From: Rhizoclosmatium globosum
Lineage: Eukaryota > Chytridiomycota > Chytridiomycetes > Chytridiales > Chytriomycetaceae
Reading direction: 5' to 3'
Length of the DNA stretch: 64,000 nt
Assembly (NCBI GenBank): GCA_002104985.1
Contig: MCGO01000079.1
Coordinates: 62,001 to 126,000, forward strand
The position numbers were made by a program, and so were the translations under genes. Numbering within the stretch: the first letter of the stretch is position 1; each line of letters begins with the position of its first letter. Below the pieces are notes generated by a model. It did not search any database. It was not told the origin of the DNA and saw only the letters and a list, made by a program, of their open reading frames with translations. This document shows, in pieces, positions 53,966 to 64,000 of the stretch.

Positions 53966-56900
53966 TTAGTCTCGGGATATCCTTTCTACGTACTCCATCG
54001 CAGCTTGCTTGACGTGCTTCACGCCTTCAGGGGTTCCCTTTGTCTTTTCAAACTCAAGATACTTCTTAAACAAGAACTTCATCTTCTTGGATGACAGCTT
54101 CAAAGCGATGCATCGCTCAAACAAACGCCTGGAAGTGAGTTAGATTCAACAAATCAAATCACAACAGACACATACCTAATGTTGTCCAAGTCTCCATGAC
54201 GAATCTCCATATCGAGGTAAACGGACCACATATCCAGTCTCTTGGGGTGGTGGGAGACGATGCCTTCAAAGAGTGTTCGTCCTCGCTCAGCTTCACCATG
54301 TTTGAATTCCATCTGAGCAAACTTGCAAACGACCTTCAAGTCTATTCACGGCAAATATTAGAAATCGAAATAATTCACACAAATCAAACTTACGCTTTCG
54401 CTTGGCAAGACTCAACAAACTTCGCTGAAGGACCTTTCGGGATTCTGGGACATTTCCTCGCTTGAGCAAAGACAACCCGTTCGCAACCCAGATTTTACAA
54501 CTTTCCTTAAACCGCTTCACCATCACTTTGAATAAAGCATCAAGCTCCTCGAAGTTTTCAGAACGCTCGTAAATGTTGGCCAAGTTCAAGTACATTGTCT
54601 TTGGCTCGTTGAAGGACACTGCCCGCTCAAACAGCTTCATCAAGCTTTCACGGTCTCCATAGGTGTTTTCCAAGTTCAACAAAGCAACCCACACGTTAAT
54701 CAATTCCTGGGGCTCACGGAAGTTGATGGTCTTCAAGGCTCGCTCACCAACTTCACGAGCCTTTTGGATTTCAGCCATTTGAAGATGGAACGCCATAAAC
54801 TTGATCCACAAGAAAGAACTGTTGGGTGAACCCATCAAGATTCTCTCAAAGGCTTCGGCGGAATCAGGTGCCTTGGTTTCAAGAAGTTCCAACTCTTGTT
54901 GAGCGATTCGGTCTTCTTCTTCCTGCTTAGCACGCTTCTTTGCACGCTTGGACTTTTTGCTTTCGTTGTTGGTTGGCTCGTCTTCATCGTCACTGTCATC
55001 CTCTTCAACATTTTCGTCATCAGAGTCTTCAACATCTCCCCATCCAGCACCGCCAAGATCCAAAGGAGCTAATTTGCGGAGGTTTGAGCTGGATGCGGTT
55101 TTTGGACGCTTTGAAGATGGTTGCTCCTCCTCAACGTCGTCAATCATATCGTCATCCTCATCTTCATCTTCATCTTCATCCTCATCGTCCTCATCGTCAT
55201 CCCCCTCCTCTTCATCATCTTCATCATCATCATCGTCATTTTTAGCATCCTCGTCGTCTTCATCTATGACAAAATTAGTATCGATGGCATCTGGCCACAA
55301 AATATCACAAATTTACCTTCATCAACATCCATTCCATCTTCATCATCTTCCTCGTCATCGTCGTCTTCATTTTGAGCGTCATCGCTGTTGAAAAGACTAG
55401 CCTTCAGACCGAAAGTGACACGCTTCTTTTCAATGTCAACTTTGAGAACCTTGGCCATGACTGGGTCACCGATCGAATAAAGAGACTCAATCTTGGAAAT
55501 GGGTTTGTCGGACAGCTGCAAAGCACAGAAAATAAGTATCACAACTAGACGCCCAATAGATATTTACCTGAGAAATGTGGCAAAGACCCTTAACATTCTT
55601 GTCGTCCACCTTGATGTGAACACCATAATCGTTGATGGCAAGAATAGTACCCGCAACCTTCATTCCAACCTTCATGTCAGCAATTCCAGATTGATCTCCT
55701 GTCCTGACATGAACGTAGTTGGGATCAAGCTCCGCCTTCTTGAGTGTCATTTTGACTTTACGGTTACCCGCGTCAACGCTCAAAATCTTTCCAGTCACAA
55801 TGTCTCCAAGGTTCAAGCCAGTTTTCCACTCAGCAATGTACTCGTCATGAATGTCTTTGATGTAGACGAAAGCGGTGTATCCGTATCCAATGTCCACAAA
55901 GATTCCAGCATCTGAGATATTCTTGATGTATCCTTTGACAATGAAGTTGTTTTTGAAGGGTGGAACAACGTCAGGGTTCTTGGCGTTCACAATAGATGGA
56001 CGCATAGTGAGGTAAATCGTACCAGTACCCTCGTCAGCCTCGACAACACGACATCCAACATAGTCTCCGACCTTGTACTTGTCAGTAGGTCTTGGAACTG
56101 GTTCATCAACTATATCAGACAATGAAATCTTTCCGTTCAGCTTATCGCCCAACGCGACAAAGTATCCTTGCGTAGTACCAACACGAATAATCTTTGCAAC
56201 CAACTTCTGACCAGGCTTCAAGTTCTCCATGGTCATTGGGTAAGTACCTTCAGGCGCGTTTGCGCCACGAATAGAAAGGTCCAATACAACCTTCTGTCCA
56301 ATCTTTTTGAAGTTCAGAACCAAGACTTCAACAAGAGTTCCAATTGGATAGTGTTTGTTCAACGAGCTCATGATACTGGCGTCTTGAGAGATTTCAAAGA
56401 TGGCAACACGCCCCAACAAGGAGGTTCCGAGAGTAACCCAGAGACCATCATCCGTAATCTGAGAAACGAAACCGACGTATTTGGATCCAGGAGCAACAGT
56501 AATTGGGTACCGAGACTGAGGGAAAACAACAAGACCAGGCTTTTCATTGTTCATTTCGCTTGGACGAGCAGTCAAGTCTACAATCATCTTTGACATTGGA
56601 ACTTTTTTGGTACCTGCGAACTTGGAGTCTCCATCGTGAGACACACCGATCACCTTGAACTCCTTCACTTGACCTGGAGTGTAACCCTCGAATGGCTTTT
56701 TGGGATCCTTGATTTCAGACAAATCATCAAAGATTTCACAGGAACGAACTTGTCCCTTCAAATTGTCTCCAAGCTCAACCATCATCTTGTTTGGCTGCTT
56801 GAACGAAACAATTTTGGCCTTAACGACAAGTCCTGGCTTCAAGTCTTCAACGTATGTAACAGATTCGTTCAAAGAGTTGATCACAAGCTTGTTCGATGCG

Positions 56901-59900
56901 TTGGCTTTCGCCTCTTTAACTTTCGTCTCCAATTCCACAGCAGCGATATCAATGGTTTCAGGCACTGATGCCAACAAACGTGGAAGAGTTAATCCTTCCT
57001 TAGCACCAGTCTTCAAGAGAACGACCTTGACCTGTTGGTCAACACGGAAATGGCTAGCAAGTGAAATAGAGTTGATGGACTGAACAGGAGCAAAGGCAAC
57101 ACGGTGTCCAAGGGATGGAATCACCAAGACAACGTAGCTGCCCTTCACAGCAGCAACAACAGCAGGAACAGCTTCTCTCTTGTCAATAACTTGTGCGACC
57201 TTTTTGTCATCGGCTTTCACCTTTTCCTCTCCCCCACCAACAAGTCTCAAATCGAGAGCCTTTTTACCCAGATCCAAATCAACAACGCGAACTTGAATCT
57301 CAGATCCAAGAGCAACAGTAGCTCCAACATCAACAGCAAGCAAACCAGCCGCTGATCCGTTTTCAACGTCAATAAGGTATCCAGTTGGAGCCTTCTGCTT
57401 CACAACTCCCTTAACAACCTTTCCAAGAGGGTACTTTGCAACAAAGGCGTCCAAATCCTTCTTCTTCTTAGACCCTCCGGACAACTGCTGCAACTTCTCA
57501 ACTTCAGCAAAGAGTCCTTCCAAGTACGCAACGTTCACATCGACAAGCTTAGCCAACTGAGCAGGCTTGATTGAAACATCATACTGAGTTCCCTTCTTCT
57601 TGTCAACAACACAGAATACAGTCTGTCCAGAAACCCACTGCCCACGGGCTTTGGCAACTGCAGTGTTCTCATCGCCAACAAACTCAATCGTGACATTGTC
57701 GTCCTTGATTTTGGTGACGAATCCAGGAACAACTTCTCCAACCTGCTTCTCAGTTCCAGAAGCATTGGCTTTCGCGTATTGTACCAAAGAGTGCTTAGCG
57801 CTCACGCGGCACTTTTTACCAGTTTGAGTGACAACAAGGTCTCCCAACACTTGATCCTTCTTGATTCCCGCGAAAAGAGCGTCAATGTGTCCAATGTGGT
57901 CGGACAGGTGTTGTTTGTACAAGAAGGCGTTCACACCTCCGGTTCCCTTCAATTCGACCAAAGCGTAGCCGTCAAACACGTTGACGACAGTAGCACCGCT
58001 GACGACTTGTCCAGGTGTGAGTCCGGCCTGAGCAGAAGTGATGCTGCTCGCGGCGTCGACGATGGTAGCTTGCTTGAAGCTAACGTTGACTCTCTTGTTT
58101 GCGACGTCAACGTTTGTAATGCGGCCTTTCACGACCTGTCCGACACTAAAAATAACAGATGCATCGGTAACGTGGTGGGTGCTGAGTTGGTTGGTTGGAC
58201 AGAATCCGGTGACTTTGTTGTAGAAGCTGACGTAGACTCCGTGTTTTGGGATGGAGGTGATAACACAGTCAACGATAGTTCCGACGAGTGATGGGTCGTA
58301 AGCAGCCACGATTGGAAGCTCAGACTCGACAAGTGATTGTTTAAGGGTCACGGAAATACGCTTTGCTTCTGGCTCTGAGGAGAGGACCTTGGGTATGTTT
58401 GTTAGTATCGTTTGTAATCAGGATGTACCAAGAGAAATGAAGACTTACCCGCCCCTTGACAGTCGATCCGACCTTGAATTTTTTGGCAGGGTTAGAAACA
58501 GTTCCTTCAGCCAAGTGGGCATTTGGAATCAAAGCTCCAATTCCTTCAGCCAAATTGATAAAGACTCCGTAAGTGTCCACCTTGGTAACTGTTCCAGTGA
58601 CCAACATGCCTGGCTTCACTTCGGAATGCCGTAAGAATGGAGTTGCAAGAACAGATGGCTTCATGGTCAATTGCAACAAGTGATCGCAGAAATCGAAACC
58701 AAGAACTCGCACAGTGTGTTTGGTTCCTGGAGCATGTTTCTTGGAATCAATTTTCGCATCTTCCTTGTCAGAGATTCGAGTGACCTGTGATTGCTGTTTT
58801 AGAAATCCGTGTACAGTGAGCCATGAAGATAAAACTTACGTGAACATATCCATGACAACCCTCACCAACTTTAACAACTAATCCAACATCTCCATCAACA
58901 CGGACAACTTCAGCCTCCTCATAAACACTCCCAACTTCACAAGCCGCCAAAAACTTGGCCGCCTCAATCGTAGTCCACGAAACCAAGCTCTGGTTCAACG
59001 TCAACCCAACCCGTTTCCTCTGATTATCCACATACAAAACTCTCGCCTGCACTTTTCCACCTTCCTTAAAGGTAGCATCCAACCCACTTCCATCACCGGC
59101 CTTATCACCGAGATGCGCGAGTTCAAGGAAACCGTCAAAGAGTCCAAACAGGGATACACAGAGCCCTGCTTCGTCGATGGTTGATTTGACGCGGGTGCTG
59201 AGGAGCAGACCGGGTTTGATGGAGGGGAAGGAGAGGGTGTGTGAGACGGGGACAACTGCTTTTGCGATTGCTTCTGGTTCTGCTGAGAGAGCAATTGTGC
59301 GTCTTGTTGCGTCGATGCTGAGGATTGTGCAGTAGATTACTTGGCCGACGGAGAGGAGGGCTCCTGTTGGGTGGGATATTTTGATCAGCAAGATATTATT
59401 ACCACCTCTCTAGCAGAAGCCTTCTTTCTATATGGTTTCCGCCCTCTCTCGTTTTACATATTCTGTCAAGATGAAAACTCACCCTTCTCAGTCTCTCCAA
59501 AGGATCGCAACAAAGCAGATGCATGCTTCTTGTTCAAGAATCCATGAGTGGCATTCGCCTTTCCTTTGAATCCAAAGTCCATGATATAACCATTGTCTTC
59601 GACAGATTTAACTGCAGCTGACAAGTTCATTCCAATGCAGAGTTCCTCAACATCCACAGTTGCGTTCAATCGGGAAGGGTTGAATGAAAGTTCAATCTTG
59701 CGTCGCTTCTCTTCCTTCTCTGCTGAGATTGCAATGCAAGGAAGAGCCTGACCAACCCGGAAGAGAGTTGAGAGGGCGGGCAGTTCAGTGTCTGATCCAT
59801 GGAATCATCATCCTGATCGTTTGTTTCTTCTGTGGCCTTCTCCACGAGCGAAGTGACCTTATCGGAGACTTCTGTGATTGAGACTGAGCCCGTCATTTGG

Positions 59901-60282
59901 TGTGGCAGGGAGACAACAATGTCGAGTTCGTTGATTTGCTTCACAACGCCGAGCAGGGTGAATCCCGCAGTGAGTTTCTGGTGAGGCAGTTCTTGTAAGC
60001 AACAAAAAAAGAGCAGCGAAACAGGAAAGATACCTTGAAAGAAAGCGGATAAATGTCAGTTTTCTTCTCGTTTTTGACGTCTTTTTCGGGTTGATTCGCC
60101 GTCTTCTTTCTCGCGACTTCTTTGTCGTTTGCCTTTCGCTTCTTTTGCTTCTTCTTTTCGGGGGCGTCTGGCTGGGGCTGATCGAGTGCGAACAGTTCCT
60201 TTGCCGCCTTTTCGGTGGCGTCGCGGAGCTCGAGCGATGTCAGCGCTGTCGATGCTGCGCCGCCGCGGGGGAAGTCACTCAT
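53966..60282 (-). CDS. RRP5: rRNA-processing protein RRP5 (PDCD11): S1 repeats plus HAT repeats
   Basis: Nine exons: complement 60282-60034, 59977-59483, 59363-58840, 58784-58449, 58387-55568, 55515-55317, 55263-54394, 54341-54176, 54128-53966. One base is lacking modulo three, and the intended length is about 1,940 residues. A basic nuclear head is followed by roughly a dozen S1 RNA-binding repeats (for example GYFVALGDKLNGKISLSD, GVHIKVDDKNVKGLCHIS), an Asp/Glu-rich linker (54950-55370), and C-terminal HAT-type helical repeats (AFERILMGSPNSSFLWIKFM, RLFERCIALKLSSKKMKFLF). RRP5 works in the nucleolus in both 18S and 5.8S/25S pre-rRNA processing. In exon 2 the frame of DDDSMDQ and that of ELPALSTLFRVGQ disagree near 59783-59800; the gene is essential elsewhere, so an assembly error is likely. 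Confidence 0.9.
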
Positions 60283-60384
60283 TTGATTGGTTGGTTTTTG
60301 GGTGGTGGTTTGGCGGTTGTTGGTTGGTTGTTGGTGGACTCTGAAGGAAAAGAAAAAAAGAAAGAAAGAAAGAAACAAGAATGT

Positions 60385-62510
60385 TTAATGCTTCATCGGA
60401 AACCAGTTGCTTGGAATAGTGCTGTTCACTCGCTCTAGCCCGTCATAGTTGACAAATGTTGCTACAAGGCCAGTCTGCTCATAAAGTTAATCATCTTCGC
60501 TTTCAATTCAAAGATACAAACCTGCATGTGCCAGTCAACATGACAGTGGAATAACCATGCTCCGGGATGCGTAAATGGTATCAAAATATTGACAAATCCA
60601 GGTACGCATCCTGTCTCATCATTCCCTCCTGCACCCCTCCTGTACATAGTGGAACCTGAATGGCATCCCTCCGAGGAAATGTAGCCACCTTTGTCACAGA
60701 CCGATGTGTTAGCTTGTGTAATACTTTTCCCACTCCAATCACATAGAAAGTATGCCTGTTTGTTTTTACTTCAACTCAACATCTGACAAATACACTGTAA
60801 CTTACCCATGTAAATGAAACACATGCTCCACATTATCTGTGTTTCTAATCTGCATAAATACCCATCCATTAGTAACTGGAATGACATTGCTCGAATCTGG
60901 TAATGGGTTCCCCAACAGCATGTCCTGTAATGTGGGTCTAGGTGGCATTTGATACGAACTTCCATAGAAATTAGACGTTCCACTGATCAAAGTAACGGTT
61001 GATACAGAGGCATTTGTTATCGGATCATATGCGATCGTGAATGAGCTGTTGCACTTAAATAACCACGTATCCCATCCAACCTCACTTACAAGTAAATAGA
61101 ATTATTATAATTGGTAGGAATAGTGCTGGCTGTGAGTCCATTTAACTCCCCAAGTGTATAAACATTCAACGATGTCCTTATGTTTTGGATCGACGTGGGA
61201 TCCTGATCTTTTGCACCATTGTACCTCCAAACTGCTTTCACATTGAAATCAACTCCATTTTGAACGTCAGTTCCTGTTGGTGAATACATGTCCATCATTG
61301 TAGCTCGAAACCAGTAATTGTCAATGGCTGAGTTTGCAGTCACGATCACCGAGTCTATTTACATCAACCGATTAATAATTTCAAATACTATTCAATAGTT
61401 ACTAACATCGTTGAGAGGTTGCAATGGGAAACGCGTCGACTACCGTTGGATTTGTGTACACACCTGTTACATTGGTCAGTTCGTAAAAGAAACATTATCT
61501 ATCCATACCATCTTGTTCGATTACTGTCATATTATGTCCATCAATGCTAACTGTAAATGCAGCTTGTGCACTCTCATTGATAATTCGAAGCCGATATCTC
61601 TTCCCTTGAGTCACATTGAACACCGTCAAGGGGCTGTTTGGAATACACGAAACTCCTTGTGCTGTATAATTACAGTCATATCGACCTCGTCCATTTATAA
61701 GACCAGATTCAGGTGCCGGGTCGTAAGCATCTGATTTGACAGTTTGAACGATCCTCGACAATTTTACAAGGAAACTCACATAAATACTCTTTCAGAACGT
61801 TCTCTGAGCTTCTATGAAAATGATCTGCCAGCGTAACGATGATTTCTTCGTCGTATTGCGATAAATAAGGATCTTGTGGGTCATGGATGATGAAGGGACC
61901 ACGTATTCCATCAACTATGATCCAAAGGCCCCAAATTAGTCCCCTTATCGAAATATCAACGATTCATAGTTAATAGCAAACCATATTGCGACGCATAATG
62001 CGCGTGCCACCAGTAACTTCCTGTTTGATTTCCAGTTGAAAACTTGTAAACTAATGTCTCTCCACTCGGAATCAACCCTTGCGTAACCTGCCAAGAAAAA
62101 AAACAGAATCAATAAATACCTCTTCCCCTCAAACTAAACAAAACCATCGCAGCGCCATCCATCCACGGTGTATCCTCCTGAAACAACCCATGCCAATGAA
62201 TAGAAGTCGAAACATTCATCCGATTCACAACCTCAACTTCAACAAAATCACCCGTCACCACGTGGATCGGGAAATCAAGCTGTCCGTTCGCAAGCATCAT
62301 CCATTTCCAGACACCGTCCAAGTTTACAAGCTGGTGCGTGAGGACGAGTGAGAATTGTTTCACGGACAAGGAGGAGGCTGATTTCGAGGTGGTTGAGGTT
62401 GTTGAAGAGGTGGCGTTTTGTGGGAGACCAAACTTGACGCCAAGTCCGATGGCTACGCAGACGGCAACGAAGATGCCTGCGATGATAGCGTATTTGCGGT
62501 CGATCTGCAT
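60385..62510 (-). CDS. Multicopper oxidase (laccase-like) with N-terminal membrane anchor
   Basis: Nine exons: complement 62510-62145, 62087-61982, 61914-61780, 61730-61509, 61463-61407, 61354-61090, 61045-60806, 60755-60522, 60474-60385, for about 571 residues once one missing base is allowed near 60628-60644 (frames of VPLCTGG and AGGNDETGC differ). All four copper motifs are present: HWHG, WWHAHYASQY, HLHGHTF and HCHVDWHM, the last with Leu in the axial position, as in ascomycete-type laccases. The N terminus has one membrane helix (YAIIAGIFVAVCVAIGLGV) after a short basic start, so the enzyme is probably anchored or has a long signal-anchor. Laccases oxidise phenols or metal ions and reduce oxygen to water. 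Tandem with the next gene. Confidence 0.85.
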
Positions 62511-62761
62511 ATTTCTTTTTTGTTTGTATTCCTCATTGGACTATAGGTTCCGAGTAAATCCCTTGGGATTGTCGAAACGCGTCACCTTGACCTAAAAGAG
62601 GTTCAAACTGCAACAAAATGCGACATGTATCTCAATTTCAGTGTGTCTTAAGTTTCATTATATGTCCGTAACTTAACTATGTAACCACATGTATTCAATT
62701 CCAAACACAAACTCTAGAAAGACTCTGATCAAGAAGTATGAATTCGAGATGGAAACACGCG

Positions 62762-64000
62762 CTACATTGTCTGACAAGTATCAAACCAGTCTTTCGGGAT
62801 TGTTTTCCTGACTTTATCCATTCCTTCTTCATTCACAAACGTCATAGCAAGACCCGTCTGCCAAATAAAGTTTGTAAGCGAAGGCTTTGAAAGAATTAAT
62901 AGTCGATACTCACCGCCATATGCCACTCAACATGACAATGAAACAACCAAACACCAGGATGATTGAAATGAATTAGAATATTCACGTATCCAGCGGTGCA
63001 TCCGGCCTCTCCGCCTCCCCCAGCCCCACCTGTACACATCGGAACAACAACAGAATCACGTCTTGGATAAGTTAGTAACGTATTCGAGAAGCCATATCCA
63101 CGACGGTCTCGTCGATGTAACAACTTCCCATGCTGCAGAACATAAAACGAATGCCTATACGCCCTCAAATTAACTTCTATGCCAAACGCTCTAATTGAGA
63201 GACATACCCATGCAAATGAAACAAATGCTCGATATTATCCCAATTTCGAATTTGCAAAAGGACCCATGAATTGTTGAGTGGGAACGGGTTTGAACTTTCA
63301 TGGAGCTGAGACCCTTGTAACGCCGTTTCAAGGTCGGGAACAGCCATAGGCATAAAATATTGGTTCGCGTAGAAATTTGTTGTGTCGGATTGAACTGTTA
63401 CTGTGGATCTGCTTGCAGTCCTGGAATACTCATGTTTGCTGTACCGACTAAGTATTGACTTACGATAGAAATCTTAACGTTTTTCCATGGCCATTTATAA
63501 AACTCACAAGTAAATGTATGTATCCCAGTTTGGAAGAGTTGACGGGGTGAGTCCATTCAGCTCTCCAAGTGTGTATGGGTCCAAAGGCTTGTCATCCTCC
63601 TGAACAGATGTTGGAAGTTTCTCGGGAGCTCCTTGATACCGCCAAATGGCCAGCGTTTCAAAATTAAGGCCTTGCAGAAAATATTCAGATCAAGGTTTTG
63701 ACATAATTATCTAAATGTTCAAACCATTTGTAATTTCTGTTCCAGTAGGTGTATACATATCCATCATAATGGCTCGTATCCAAAAGTTTCCAACAGTCGA
63801 ATTTGCTGTCACTATAAAAGAATATCTTTGCGCCGTTGCGATTTTGAAACTGCTTATAACTGTCGGATTCGTGTAGATCCCGTCTTGTTCGATCATTGTC
63901 AGGGTATGATTATCGATCGAAATATCGAAGTTTGCTTGTGCGCTAGTATTGATGACTCGGACACGATCTGTGGTTAAAAATGTCAGCAGTTTGATTTGAG
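62762..64000 (-). CDS. Multicopper oxidase (laccase-like), partial (5' end outside window)
   Basis: The last exon is complement 62857-62762 (TGLAMTF...TCQTM), preceded by the exon with PRRDSVVVPMC and HCHVEWHM and one ending in HLFHLHG. Upstream exons include MDMYTPTGTEITNG and EQDGIYTNPTV, and the exon nearest the edge begins just after a CACAG acceptor near 63968. The gene continues past base 64000, so the first two copper motifs are not visible. Protein order, intron sites and spacing match the neighbour at 60385-62510, so the two arose by tandem duplication. The axial residue is again Leu. No frame break was found in the visible part. Confidence 0.82.

Noticed and set aside
55121..55375. 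Hydrophobic frame of Ile/Leu/Val repeats opposite RRP5
   Set aside because: Same cause: the antisense of an acidic repeat mimics membrane helices.
54948..55391. 147-codon serine-rich frame opposite RRP5
   Set aside because: It is the complement of the Asp/Glu-rich linker of RRP5 (GAT/GAA repeats read as ATC/TTC/TCA) and not a gene.
59778..59900. Possible intron to explain the RRP5 frame change
   Set aside because: Available donors are all in phase 0 and would delete the conserved LPALSTLFRVGQ segment or keep the wrong frame.

Overview
The window is eukaryotic, intron-rich DNA and most likely comes from a zoosporic (flagellated) fungus of chytrid type. Nearly every gene is split by short introns (about 45-75 nt) with GT(A/T)NGT-like donors, YAG acceptors and CTAAC/CTAAT-like branch sites. 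Fungal-style secreted enzymes (GH18, GH26-like, laccases, acid lipase, a PL7-like lyase) sit beside genes kept by flagellated lineages (a soluble ADCY10-type adenylyl cyclase and a TBC1D31 orthologue). The species cannot be named from this evidence.

Positions 1-31,000 are accessory in character. Three unrelated families that resemble ubiquitin-ligase parts are expanded here. Four F-box/ankyrin-like genes lie at 1004-8102; two are intact and two are deleted and out of frame. Three RING-finger genes sit in tandem at 9740-16481. Four BTB proteins with a C-terminal CxxC motif, all on the minus strand, lie at 1-942, 19441-21522 and 29950-30909. A 1.4-kb terminal-inverted-repeat element sits inside intron 2 of the first RING gene. 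Between and after these families are an 82-residue membrane peptide, a short-chain dehydrogenase, a Q-rich membrane protein, a DUF4097-like protein, an acid lipase and a large secreted GH18 protein with cysteine-rich modules.

Positions 31,000-47,900 hold a pirin, a GPI-type GH26-like glycosidase, an unknown serine-rich protein, a DNAJB12-like ER J-protein, a cysteine/threonine-rich wall-type protein, another unknown protein, the 1,878-residue cyclase and a PL7-like lyase. Positions 48,300-64,000 hold housekeeping genes (TBC1D31, mitochondrial TAM41, ribosome-biogenesis RRP5) and two tandem laccases, the second cut by the window edge.

Exon joins were worked out by hand from splice sites, reading phase and paralogue or family similarity. 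For every gene given with a complete join the total length is divisible by three, except where noted: the pirin, RRP5 and laccase-1 reading frames each lack exactly one base (mod 3), as does the first F-box relic. That shared pattern points to residual single-base deletions in the assembly rather than decay. No rRNA, tRNA, CRISPR or viral sequence was recognised.
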